From assembly GCA_028713125.1 (NCBI GenBank), contig JAQTOU010000005.1, positions 124,001 to 188,000 of the forward strand: a stretch of 64,000 nucleotides of DNA, given 5' to 3'. Below the pieces are notes generated by a model. It searched no databases. It was given only the letters and a program-made list of their open reading frames with translations, and was not told where the DNA came from. Source of the stretch: Elusimicrobiales bacterium. Lineage in GTDB: Bacteria; Elusimicrobiota; Elusimicrobia; Elusimicrobiales; UBA9959. This document shows positions 23,256 through 31,549 of the stretch, one piece after another; within the stretch, counting starts at the first letter, position 1; the number at the start of each line of letters is the position of its first letter. Both the position numbers and the translations under genes were made by a program.

Positions 23256-24305
23256 CTATTTTCCAATCAAATGACGTACAAAGACTGTTGCCAAATGCAC
23301 AGGCACAGCATTACCGACTTGTGCTGCCTGTGAAGAGATTCCCGTACCGAAAAAGACATAGCTGTCTGGGAATGTCTGAAGCCTAGCCGCTTCTCTTACC
23401 GAAATTGCCCTATCTTGTGTTGGATGCCCAAATCTACCATTAGAAAGACAAACACACTTTGTTGTAATTGTCGGCGCCGGCTTATCCCAGGCCAGCCGGC
23501 CATAGACATCCTTATGTCCGAGATACTTGTTTTTGTGGCATTTCAACACTAATTCTTTGGCAAAAGAATTGCGGCTGCCCCCATCTTTTGGGACACTTCG
23601 TATTCGCCTTAGATTCAAATCGCTTAAGTTACGGCATGTGTGATTAGGAATTACTTCACTTTTTTCTCCAGCCTGAATAGCCGGTAAATCTTTAATAAAG
23701 TTCCCAACTGTCTTATAGCTCTCTTTATTGTGCCCATGCGTCGAATCAGGAAGAGACATGTGCGTTGTCTCTTTCTTTCCCATAAAGATAAACCGCTTTC
23801 TGTGCTGCGGAACGCCGTAATCTGCAGCGTCAACGACACCGCTTACACATGTGTATTTAAGGCGGTACAAAACATCATGAAAACGATCAAACACTAAATG
23901 GCCACCATCATTTACTCCCGGAACATTTTCTATAAAAATATAATCAGGCTTTCTCTTTAACTCTTCAATAATTCGACTCACATGCGAAAGCAGATTGCTT
24001 CTATCGTCCTCATAACCACGCAAGACATTCTTTCTGTTCTGTGTGCTGAAGGGCTGACATGGGGCGCATGATGACAGCACAAACTCCTCATCGCTTTTTA
24101 AGTCTATCAATGCTAAAAGCTCATTTCCGGTTATCTTAGTAATGTCTGCGGCAAGGAATCTTGCTCCTGGATTATTAAACTCATATGTCTTCTGAAATCC
24201 ATTATTTTTATCTATCCCGAGACGCACGTCGATACCGGCTGTGCGCATGCCCAAGGTAACCCCGCCGGCTCCGCAAAAAAGATCTACTCCGACAATCTTT
24301 CTCAT
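23256..24305 (-). CDS. DNA (cytosine-5-)-methyltransferase 1 of the operon
   Basis: This 349-residue enzyme shows the ordered C5-methyltransferase motifs. Motif I is D-L-F-C-G-A-G-G-V-T-L-G near residue 6, motif IV is S-C-A-P-C-Q-P-F-S with the catalytic Cys, and motif VI is I-E-N-V-P-G. Motif VIII is P-Q-H-R-K-R, and motifs IX-X include E-A-A-R-L-Q-T-F-P-D and the final Q-V-G-N-A-V-P. The target-recognition region between VIII and IX is short, so specificity cannot be read by eye. Its ATG overlaps the end of the DUF6339-like gene by 4 nt (ATGA), placing it last in the seven-gene operon. Having two C5 methyltransferases in one operon is unusual; two target sites or hemimethylated strands could explain it. 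Confidence 0.93.
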   Translation of the reverse strand: MRKIVGVDLFCGAGGVTLGMRTAGIDVRLGIDKNNGFQKTYEFNNPGARFLAADITKITGNELLALIDLKSDEEFVLSSCAPCQPFSTQNRKNVLRGYEDDRSNLLSHVSRIIEELKRKPDYIFIENVPGVNDGGHLVFDRFHDVLYRLKYTCVSGVVDAADYGVPQHRKRFIFMGKKETTHMSLPDSTHGHNKESYKTVGNFIKDLPAIQAGEKSEVIPNHTCRNLSDLNLRRIRSVPKDGGSRNSFAKELVLKCHKNKYLGHKDVYGRLAWDKPAPTITTKCVCLSNGRFGHPTQDRAISVREAARLQTFPDSYVFFGTGISSQAAQVGNAVPVHLATVFVRHLIGK

Positions 24306-25066
24306 GCTACCGTGCTCCCCTCAGCATCTACAGCCTGGATATCTTTTCTGAAAATATCTATTTCCTCTTTAATTTCCTGCTTATTTAAGGAAATCAGTGC
24401 CCGATAGCCGGCAAGAAGGTTTAACCTTCTCATAATTAACCTTACTTTCCCCTCTTTAAACCGAGCAAACAACTCCGGATTTTCGATTACATATTCAAGA
24501 ACAGCATGTGTAAACGCCCTGTTTCGTCCCTGCGTTCCCGGTAAAAGATGCCGAGTATAATCTAGCATGGAAAATAATTCTTTAGTTAACTGATATGGAT
24601 CTGTGCGATCTTTATCATAGGTGATATACGCACCCCACCAAAAAAGAAACAGGTCGTTTGTCTTTAGGGCACCAGCCCCGGGGTTTTGCACAAACCAGTG
24701 ATCTACAATATATCCGGCTCTTCGAGATTCCGCTTCTTTTTCGATAGGCCTTCGTTTTCGCAGATACCCCATAAACGGTCCATGGCAGAGATACGTCCAA
24801 AGCCTTATATCGGTAGCCTGTGTGGGGTCCATATCTTTCCAAAACTCGAAAAGCTTAATCGAGTTTTCACAATCATGACTAAGTTTACCTGGCCCCTCAT
24901 AATCAAGAAAGCCGACCGCATTGAGGTTAATCTCTTTAAGCCCTTTTTTAACCAACAAATCATCCTTGTCTATCGGCCAATCGCCTTTCAAATAGGACTT
25001 TGTATTTCTGCCAATAGTGCTTTTAATTCGACTTATGTAAGATGCTTTAAATATTGGTTGTGACAT
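24302..25066 (-). CDS. DUF6339-like protein of the methylation operon
   Basis: This 254-residue protein has no signal peptide or membrane segment. The middle carries aromatic blocks (L-W-T-Y-L-C-H-G-P-F-M-G-Y-L-R-K-R near residue 92, then F-L-F-W-W-G-A-Y-I-T-Y-D-K-D-R-T-D-P-Y near 145). These recall DUF6339, which I remember from C5-methyltransferase and GHKL neighbourhoods; that assignment is from memory and moderate. The protein is also rich in Arg/Lys towards the end. It overlaps the downstream methyltransferase by 4 nt and starts 6 nt after the stop of the preceding gene, so all are made together. The role is unknown; a scaffold or specificity partner of the GHKL ATPase is plausible. Confidence 0.55.
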   Translation of the reverse strand: MSQPIFKASYISRIKSTIGRNTKSYLKGDWPIDKDDLLVKKGLKEINLNAVGFLDYEGPGKLSHDCENSIKLFEFWKDMDPTQATDIRLWTYLCHGPFMGYLRKRRPIEKEAESRRAGYIVDHWFVQNPGAGALKTNDLFLFWWGAYITYDKDRTDPYQLTKELFSMLDYTRHLLPGTQGRNRAFTHAVLEYVIENPELFARFKEGKVRLIMRRLNLLAGYRALISLNKQEIKEEIDIFRKDIQAVDAEGSTVA

Positions 25067-25072
25067 TATAAT

Positions 25073-25924
25073 TTACCCGTTACAGTTCTCGGCTATCTCC
25101 GTAATAGTCACGAACATCCTATTAACAGGATTGCCCAGAATCTGTTGCGCAATTGTAGGCGCGTTCTCGGCACTCCAAACGCTTTTGCTTAGTACGGCAT
25201 CATTTTGCCTTTTATCTTTAAGAACCGAGGCCCAGGCGAAAACCTCAAATTGCTCTTCGGCCTCAATAAATTGAACAACAGCGTACAATAATGCCGGGAG
25301 GACAATTGCGGAATGAAATAAGTTATCGAATCTGCCAGATTTCTGAAGTAACGAATAGGCGTCGTAGTCGGTAGTGGAAAGTTGGATCGAAATCTTTTCA
25401 CAAGAGAGTTCGATTTTCATCGGTCCGGTCCTAAACCTACCATCAATTATTTCCATAAAATTGCCGACAGCATCGCTTGCCAACCATTGCTTGGGAGCGG
25501 AAAACTGAGTATTACCGGCATACGCCAGTACATCTCCTTTATTTAGATTGAACTTGTATACTCCATAGTCGTTGTGGGCGGTTTTCGGATGAAAATCTCT
25601 AATCCCACGCCTTGCTACTGCATAAAAATCAACCAACACCTGATCACGCAGAAGATTTTCCGGTATTTCTATTGTATGACTCGTTGTCGAGCTAAAATAT
25701 GCTTTACGAAAAAATGTTTTAGGACAGCATATTTCCACCATAAACTCGGCGTCCCCGTTATCCAAATAGTATTGTATGTCTAAATTCCGTAATACATGGC
25801 CGATCGTTATTTTAATTTTATCTACAGCTCGACTTACATGTGGTCCGTCAATTTCATACGACCCGGTCATGTCATCGTTAGACCCCAGAATGGGGTGCGG
25901 AAAAGACAGGCTATTAACTTTCAT
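25073..25924 (-). CDS. Unknown protein between the GHKL ATPase and DUF6339 genes
   Basis: The ATG at 25924 lies inside the end of the GHKL gene, with GTGGGGG just ahead of it, so translation is coupled. The 283-residue product starts L-S-F-P-H-P-I-L-G-S-N-D-D, a compact motif that looks conserved. It then alternates short hydrophobic and polar stretches typical of beta-sandwich proteins (F-M-V-E-I-C-C-P-K-T-F-F-R-K-A-Y). No named domain is recognised. Its fixed place between a GHKL ATPase and a DUF6339-like protein suggests a structural subunit of one complex. Confidence 0.5.
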   Translation of the reverse strand: MKVNSLSFPHPILGSNDDMTGSYEIDGPHVSRAVDKIKITIGHVLRNLDIQYYLDNGDAEFMVEICCPKTFFRKAYFSSTTSHTIEIPENLLRDQVLVDFYAVARRGIRDFHPKTAHNDYGVYKFNLNKGDVLAYAGNTQFSAPKQWLASDAVGNFMEIIDGRFRTGPMKIELSCEKISIQLSTTDYDAYSLLQKSGRFDNLFHSAIVLPALLYAVVQFIEAEEQFEVFAWASVLKDKRQNDAVLSKSVWSAENAPTIAQQILGNPVNRMFVTITEIAENCNG

Positions 25925-27857
25925 AGACCCCCACATTTAGTGAATACTGCTGATTGTCCTCAAACAAAACCGCTAATTTTGCGGAACCTGTTGCATCAGT
26001 TTTTACTCCGCTAATTAGATTATCTTTAAATTGCAACGTTTGATATGATCCTGTGTCCATAACCGATTTAATCGGTATTTTCGCATAATTGTCGTCAGTC
26101 CCTGCCAGAAGTTGCACAAAATATTCCTTATCCTTAGCTCCCCTTAGAATAATTACGTGCTGAATTTTACCATCGAGCCCATTTACGGCAAAAGCCCTAT
26201 GCTTAACATCTACCGAAAGCCATATTTTCTTTTCCCCATCTCCTTCAGCGCCTGAACCACCACCGGCCGAACCAGGCATTGTTCCCCCACCACCACCTGA
26301 CGAAGGGGAAGGTGGATTTGTTCCGGAATCCCCAGCAATTGCCTTACCATCAGTGCTATTACCTGTATCTTTGTGTTTTGTTACCTTAAGCTTTCTTGGA
26401 GGAGTTACGATCGGACGTTGCTCGTCCAGAAAAGCGCCCTCCGTCCCGGTTTCATGATCAGACCTTTCCGCTTTCTCGAGATCGATAGCAGATTCCGCAC
26501 CCATCATATCCCCTTCTACTGACGGCAAATACACATATTTTGCCAATCCGCCGATAGGAAGAGCTCTTCTGTCTTCTTTGGTAATAAGAGACGCAACACA
26601 TTCCCTGGTAAATGAATAAAACTCGGCATATGCCTTTTTCGCTTCGGGCAATATTTCACCCTCCGGATCTTTCGCATTTGTGTTCTCACGGTTCCATTCA
26701 TTATGATTGGGCGGCTCCAGCAGCTTAAGAGCATTATCGCCTTGCTCATTATCACATTCGAATACGCCGGCATACTGAATAACACTTCTATAATCTCTTT
26801 GCTCTATCTTCATTCCAGTGGCTCTCATACAATACATCTGATTTGGGTATCCCTCTCTTGCTAATATACGACACTGGACCTTGCCGATAGTAGGGAGAGT
26901 CTTCTCGAAAACACGACCATCCTTATATGCTAAATAGTACGGGATGGGATTCGACTCGTTCTTCCTATAAACGTCTTTTCTGTCAAACACTTCAAATATC
27001 TTCTTTTCAATATTACTGGAATCTATTTTCTGTCCCTCCACTTCCACATCAAGACTCCCTTTTTGTATGGGCCTCCAGAAATGGTCTAAAATCACTTTGG
27101 TTACATCTTCTTTCCAATGCTTATCACCACGTAACCCGAGAATGTATATATCGGTCCCATTCTCGCTTCGCAAATAGCTGTTTGGAATCAGGCTTTCATC
27201 GCGGACAGGTCTTTCACCGGCCAAACCGAATGAACCCATTCCCCGATATTTAATCCCATCTATCTCATGAGAAATCAAACGGCATTTCCCTTGAAAAAGA
27301 GTCCCAGCAGAAATCCCGTTTCCAAAACGACTTGCAACAAAAATAGTCCTAAAGGAAGAAGCTGCAATAAGCGCCCCCTTCCCAAGACCGAACGATCCGC
27401 CTGTATTGCCGATTTTATTGGTAGAGCCTGCAGCCTTTAGAAAGTTTCTGTAATTACCTGTCGGATCTTCATCGGCGCCAGTTAACCCGACAGTGTTGAA
27501 ATCGCTTATGCGAAGAACCGGAATACGTCTATCGTTTTCAAGATGCTGAACGGCATTACTGAAGAATCTGTTGCTTTGAGGATTGCCATTAGAAGACTTT
27601 ACGCACGCACGCATAATTTTCAAATAACTCTCGCATTCCAACACCTCTTGCGAGTTTATATAGGTTAGATCAAACTTAACTAGGGCGGGCTTCCCAAGCG
27701 ATTTATCGCGTGCGTCTAATACGTTCTGAATTGATTCTCTTGCTACCGCCCTAGGAATATCCTGATCGAATTGTGTGGTGCCACCGTCATTAAAACCATC
27801 GTCATCAGAGGTTCCTTGCTGGGAAAACTCATACCGAAGAAACTTTTGTTCTGACAT
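25914..27857 (-). CDS. GHKL (paraMORC/MutL-like) ATPase of the methylation operon
   Basis: This 647-residue protein shows the GHKL ATP-binding signatures. The N-box is A-R-E-S-I-Q-N-V-L-D-A-R-D near residue 39, the G1 region is L-R-I-S-D-F-N-T-V-G-L near 116, and the G2 loop is G-G-S-F-G-L-G-K-G-A-L near 153. The arrangement (GHKL then S5-like region) resembles the prokaryotic MORC/paraMORC group that Iyer, Abhiman and Aravind described in restriction-modification loci. After residue 500 comes a Gly/Ser/Pro linker with a run of six Gly, then a C-terminal beta-rich domain of about 105 residues. Such ATPases are thought to reshape DNA or clamp it for a nuclease. The next gene starts inside its 3' end, so subunits are co-made. 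Confidence 0.8.
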   Translation of the reverse strand: MSEQKFLRYEFSQQGTSDDDGFNDGGTTQFDQDIPRAVARESIQNVLDARDKSLGKPALVKFDLTYINSQEVLECESYLKIMRACVKSSNGNPQSNRFFSNAVQHLENDRRIPVLRISDFNTVGLTGADEDPTGNYRNFLKAAGSTNKIGNTGGSFGLGKGALIAASSFRTIFVASRFGNGISAGTLFQGKCRLISHEIDGIKYRGMGSFGLAGERPVRDESLIPNSYLRSENGTDIYILGLRGDKHWKEDVTKVILDHFWRPIQKGSLDVEVEGQKIDSSNIEKKIFEVFDRKDVYRKNESNPIPYYLAYKDGRVFEKTLPTIGKVQCRILAREGYPNQMYCMRATGMKIEQRDYRSVIQYAGVFECDNEQGDNALKLLEPPNHNEWNRENTNAKDPEGEILPEAKKAYAEFYSFTRECVASLITKEDRRALPIGGLAKYVYLPSVEGDMMGAESAIDLEKAERSDHETGTEGAFLDEQRPIVTPPRKLKVTKHKDTGNSTDGKAIAGDSGTNPPSPSSGGGGGTMPGSAGGGSGAEGDGEKKIWLSVDVKHRAFAVNGLDGKIQHVIILRGAKDKEYFVQLLAGTDDNYAKIPIKSVMDTGSYQTLQFKDNLISGVKTDATGSAKLAVLFEDNQQYSLNVGVYES

Positions 27858-27883
27858 ATTTCATTACCTCGCGAAGCAACCCA

Positions 27884-28807
27884 TCACTTCCTATGCTTTT
27901 TATCGTGGCAGATAGTGCAAAGGGTTGTAAGGTTTTCCTCAGTATTGGCCCCACCAGCGGCGTGTGCTTGTATGTGGTGTATCTCAAGGTGTCGCGGATC
28001 GGATGCATTCCATTCCGCATGAGACCAGCCGCAATCGGTGCATTTGTAACTATCTCTTTGGAAAACATTTCCACGGATGTCGTCGGGAATTGTCCGATCG
28101 TGCTCCGGGCTTTGCCGCATGGACTCCAAAATATATACACCCACAGGCAACTCCGGTCGGCCTGTTTGACTTGTTACTATCGGCCAACCGAATTCAGTTC
28201 GCAGCTCTCTGACTCTGCGTGCCCATTCCGTCCGGTCTTTGGCAACATACCTCAATTCTTCTCCGGTAATTGCTTTTCCCACATTGCGTTGGAAATAACC
28301 AAGAATCTTATCGCGGACTGCGCCGGCAGAATTTCTAATTTCGTTGGCGACGTTCCAGCGGAAAGCCGCCTCCTGGTCTTGATTGGAGGATAAGAGTATA
28401 TAGTCGTCTGTTCCTATGCTTTTAATAGCTTCCGCCGTAACGGGCATTTCTCCCTCTTTAGCCATATCTTTAGCAGTAGCTCCGCTTATTATTTGCCAGC
28501 CGAATTGAACCCGTAGTTCACGTATTCTTCGCGCATATTCTTGTATTCCTGCGACGACCAGTAATTCATCACCATTAATTACAGTCATGGGATACTTTCT
28601 GAAATAGAAAAGGATTCTGTCCCTGGCACCAGAGGCAGATTGATTCGGAAGTATGGCTTTTCCGATTTCGCGAAGTTTATAAAAAACGGGGATTAATGAT
28701 AGAACTTTAGCCCTAAAGTTCTCACCTGCGGATTCTTTTTCGAAATCAGAAAGAAGCACCTTAAGCTCGGCTGATTTTCGCATGAGGTCGTTTTGTGGGT
28801 TGTTCAC
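27884..28807 (-). CDS. HNH endonuclease with duplicated winged-helix-like domains
   Basis: A GTG at 28807 overlaps the Vsr stop (GTGA). The 307-residue protein has two homologous blocks of about 45 residues. The first is A-R-D-R-I-L-F-Y-F ... A-R-R-I-R-E-L-R-V-Q-F-G-W-Q-I near residue 61. The second is V-R-D-K-I-L-G-Y-F ... A-R-R-V-R-E-L-R-T-E-F-G-W-P-I near residue 163. Both have the shape of winged helices that could grip DNA. The C-terminal HNH nuclease has C-T-D-C-G-W, then L-E-I-H-H-I-Q-A-H-A-A-G-G and L-C-T-I-C-H. With Vsr and a methyltransferase just upstream it is probably the restriction enzyme of the unit; the duplicated domain may read two half-sites. Confidence 0.85.
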   Translation of the reverse strand: MNNPQNDLMRKSAELKVLLSDFEKESAGENFRAKVLSLIPVFYKLREIGKAILPNQSASGARDRILFYFRKYPMTVINGDELLVVAGIQEYARRIRELRVQFGWQIISGATAKDMAKEGEMPVTAEAIKSIGTDDYILLSSNQDQEAAFRWNVANEIRNSAGAVRDKILGYFQRNVGKAITGEELRYVAKDRTEWARRVRELRTEFGWPIVTSQTGRPELPVGVYILESMRQSPEHDRTIPDDIRGNVFQRDSYKCTDCGWSHAEWNASDPRHLEIHHIQAHAAGGANTEENLTTLCTICHDKKHRK

Positions 28808-29217
28808 ATGTCCGCCTTAAAGAACTTCATAAGTTTAGCCTTAGCTTTTGTTGTATTCTTTAGCTCACATTGCCAGATTATAAGAGGTTTCCAGCCCAAC
28901 GCTTTAAGCGATTTAACAGACCTACTGTCTCGTAATATATTTATTGCTATTTTCTCTTGCCAGAATTTAACATTTGTCGCAGGCAATTCTGCGCGCCGGC
29001 AATTCTTATGGCCATGCCAAAAACAACCGTGAACAAAAATAACTTTTTTCAGGCGGGGTAAAGTGAGGTCTGGTTTTCCAGGCAGCTTACATCCCCCCAA
29101 CCGAAAACGAAACCCCAGCTTGTGCACTAACGATCTTACTTGAAGTTCGGGTTTTGTGTCGCACCCCTTAACACGCGACATAATCCAACTTCGTTTTCTC
29201 TTTGTGAATCGATCCAT
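28804..29217 (-). CDS. vsr: Very short patch repair (Vsr) endonuclease
   Basis: I start the gene at 29217 (M-D-R-F-T-K-R-K-R-S-W-I-M-S-R-V), giving 137 residues, the normal size of Vsr. It has the Vsr landmarks: S-R-V-K-G near residue 14, D-T-K-P-E-L, then G-K-P-D-L-T-L-P-R near residue 46, which holds the catalytic Asp. F-V-H-G-C-F-W-H-G-H-x-x-C follows with the zinc/active-site residues. Vsr nicks T:G mismatches that arise when 5-methylcytosine deaminates. It overlaps the preceding methyltransferase by 50 nt in another frame, the classical dcm-vsr arrangement, and therefore most likely repairs the sites methylated by that enzyme. Confidence 0.92.
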   Translation of the reverse strand: MDRFTKRKRSWIMSRVKGCDTKPELQVRSLVHKLGFRFRLGGCKLPGKPDLTLPRLKKVIFVHGCFWHGHKNCRRAELPATNVKFWQEKIAINILRDSRSVKSLKALGWKPLIIWQCELKNTTKAKAKLMKFFKADM

Positions 29218-30472
29218 TATTAGTGTTTTTGCTGGCAGAAAGAATTGAGTAAACACAGTCTGCAATCCGTGCTGCAAACACCGGAGGAACTGCGTTGCCG
29301 ATCTGACGCGCAATTTCGGTTTTAGTTCCCTTAAACACAAAATTATCCGGGAAGGTTTGTATTCGCGCTGCTTCGCGGTGTGTTATAGGGCGATGTTGCT
29401 TCGGATGCAGATACCGGCCCTTTTCGGGTTTAAAGAATTCTGTCCTAATGGTTAAGGCAGTACGGTCCCACCACAATCTGCCGAATAAGTCCGTGCCGCC
29501 GCTTTTTTTATTGATCCAGCACCTCGGTGTCAATTCAGGGGCAAGACGCTGTAAATCAAAACGATTCATCCCTTCTTTAGGAATTGCTTTGTACCGCCGA
29601 AGGCTACTAGGGATGGGATTGCGCCCAAAATGGAGATCTAAAGGCGGGGCGACTTTTCGGATATCAGTGCCTACCGGCGCCGGCAAGTCTTCTATGGCGT
29701 CTCGGACCGTCTGCCATTTCACTGGGGTAGATAAAAAGTCTTCTTCTTTAAACAGTGACGGGTCTTTTTCTATCCCGTGGTATCCCGGGTTATAGTGAGT
29801 CTTTCTGGGCGGAAAAACAAGCGCCGGGTCGATTGTCTTAGACCCGATTATTATCGCGCGCCAGCGTGCCTGAGGTACGCCGTAATCTGCGGCGCAAACT
29901 TTACCTTGCCAAATCCTAGTAAACCCCAATTCTTTTGCGGTGTCGATAATTTGCTGATTTTCCTCAGTCCCTAAAAGCTGAGGAACGTTTTCAATAACAA
30001 ATACTTTCGCCTTAACACGTTTGACGACTTCCAAATACTGACGCCACAACTGCCGCCGCGGGTCGTTGTCTCTGTTTTTGTTTAAAAGGCTGAATCCTTG
30101 GCAGGGAGGTCCACCGATAACAACATCCGCCTCTGGGATGACTATAGACGGGTTATTAAGTATGTCTACGATGTCACCATATACTCCATGGCTCCCGAAA
30201 TTATTGTTGTAGGTGTCTATGCAATACTTGTTAAAGTCATTGGCCCAAACCGGTTTAAAATGATGACCAAAGAATTCGGTAAACCCGAGGGTCATCCCCC
30301 CGGCTCCGCAAAAAAGGTCCACTAATTTGTACGGTATTTTGGGTGTGGCAAGTGATTCTCGCCGGCGAGCCTCATATGTGGCTAGATCTTCACTTAAAAG
30401 AAGGCTTTTAAGGTCCCTTTTGGCGGGGGTATATGAGATTCGCTTTTTAAGGATCTTTCTCTTCTGTTTCAT
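29168..30472 (-). CDS. DNA (cytosine-5-)-methyltransferase 2, first gene of the operon
   Basis: The ATG at 30472 follows GGAG; the frame is open further up to 30508 without support. The 434-residue enzyme has motif I (L-V-D-L-F-C-G-A-G-G-M-T-L-G), motif IV (G-G-P-P-C-Q-G-F-S, catalytic Cys), motif VI (I-E-N-V-P) and motif VIII (Q-A-R-W-R). The end has E-A-A-R-I-Q-T-F-P-D and Q-I-G-N-A-V-P-P. A basic N-terminal extension of about 50 residues precedes motif I. Its 3' end overlaps vsr. It differs clearly from the other methyltransferase of the operon (different motif IV and a long variable region), so the two should have different targets. The promoter carries operator copy E5. Confidence 0.93.
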   Translation of the reverse strand: MKQKRKILKKRISYTPAKRDLKSLLLSEDLATYEARRRESLATPKIPYKLVDLFCGAGGMTLGFTEFFGHHFKPVWANDFNKYCIDTYNNNFGSHGVYGDIVDILNNPSIVIPEADVVIGGPPCQGFSLLNKNRDNDPRRQLWRQYLEVVKRVKAKVFVIENVPQLLGTEENQQIIDTAKELGFTRIWQGKVCAADYGVPQARWRAIIIGSKTIDPALVFPPRKTHYNPGYHGIEKDPSLFKEEDFLSTPVKWQTVRDAIEDLPAPVGTDIRKVAPPLDLHFGRNPIPSSLRRYKAIPKEGMNRFDLQRLAPELTPRCWINKKSGGTDLFGRLWWDRTALTIRTEFFKPEKGRYLHPKQHRPITHREAARIQTFPDNFVFKGTKTEIARQIGNAVPPVFAARIADCVYSILSASKNTNNGSIHKEKTKLDYVAC

Positions 30473-30552
30473 ACTAAGACTCCAGTTTCTATATGTATAA
30501 TCTACCAAATATGGGGCCCATTGTTAATTGACCACGTCGAGAGCTTTGTAAG

Positions 30553-30591
30553 AGTATAGCAGACCAACCCGACAAGGGTGTGTCGGGTTGG
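30553..30591 (-). promoter_or_regulatory. Shared operator-promoter module, methyltransferase operon copy (E5)
   Basis: The palindrome CCAACCCGACA-AGGGTG-TGTCGGGTTGG (30564-30591) has 11-bp arms. TTGTCG is followed by 11 nt and TATACT (30553-30558) with TGC in front, 81 nt before the methyltransferase ATG. It is the only member of the operator family inside the AT-rich island. Confidence 0.8.
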
Positions 30592-30646
30592 AAACAAGAT
30601 GTTTAAAGTTTTTTTGAGGTTTAATTCCGGTGTAGTCGTGTGCCTT

Positions 30647-31459
30647 TCATTTAAATGTCATTTTCCTATGGATATCAAGAAATTTTTGAGATGGAACAAA
30701 TCGCTTGGGCATGGTCAACTGCCTGCCCTCATAAGATTTAAAGACATCTTGAAATGCCCGATTTGAATAGTACTTTTCTAAGCGCGGATGAAGCAACATA
30801 CGATAATTTTCATCAAATGTAATCAAAAAACGATCAAAGGCCGTATCGTATGTCGCAGATAAGCATAAACCATTGGCCGGATTGAGTCTGTTTTCCTCAT
30901 CTTCCGCCCAAGCCACAATATGACTAGCCCGCAATACGTCTGGGATATTTAGACCGGTTATACAGCATTGCGTATCATAATTGTTTAAAATCATTTTACG
31001 AAAGAACCCTTGATTTATCCGTGTTTTAACCTGTCGAAGAGCATCTTCACCTTTTTGTCCGTCACCAGGAAGGATCAATTTAGCCCCATTTATTTCTTTA
31101 TCGCTTAACTTACGCGACAATTCAGATGCGCTGATACCTGGTGCGTTATAGACCCCCCAGAGTTCACTCTCATAGCCAGCTAAAACCAGAAACTCCTGAT
31201 AGCTTTTTAAGGCGGCTGAATAAAATCGGGACTTCCAGTAGCTGGAGGGCTCCTGTCCTCTGAAAACCCCCTTCTCTCCGAGATTCTGCTGAATAAGCAC
31301 CTCTTTGTAGAGTTCTTCAATCTGCTGTGGCGTTTTAACGGCCCAAATATTCTTTTTAACAATTGGTCCAAGCAAGTCTAATGCCCTGATATATGAAGAT
31401 GCCTTGTTGCTGCCTTCAAGGTTTTGCTCCTTCATGTATTCCGAATATAGATTTTTCAT
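30647..31459 (-). CDS. HNH_2-type restriction endonuclease
   Basis: This 270-residue protein carries a C-terminal HNH_2 domain: Y-D-T-Q-C-C-I-T-G-L-N-I, R-A-S-H-I-V-A-W-A, N-P-A-N-G-L-C-L-S-A-T-Y-D-T-A-F-D-R. This form is common in restriction enzymes paired with C5 methyltransferases. The N-terminal 150 residues are helical and may provide recognition. The gene lies upstream of the methyltransferase operon on the same strand but on the other side of its promoter, so it is a separate unit that could still supply the cutting activity. The AT-rich composition matches its neighbours. Confidence 0.8.
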   Translation of the reverse strand: MKNLYSEYMKEQNLEGSNKASSYIRALDLLGPIVKKNIWAVKTPQQIEELYKEVLIQQNLGEKGVFRGQEPSSYWKSRFYSAALKSYQEFLVLAGYESELWGVYNAPGISASELSRKLSDKEINGAKLILPGDGQKGEDALRQVKTRINQGFFRKMILNNYDTQCCITGLNIPDVLRASHIVAWAEDEENRLNPANGLCLSATYDTAFDRFLITFDENYRMLLHPRLEKYYSNRAFQDVFKSYEGRQLTMPKRFVPSQKFLDIHRKMTFK

Positions 31460-31549
31460 ATTTATTTGATCAATTCAGACTATCTGTTATCTTTTCCTGT
31501 TTAATCCCTTTGATATTATCTTGTCGCTTAACACCTGGATTTCGCCACA

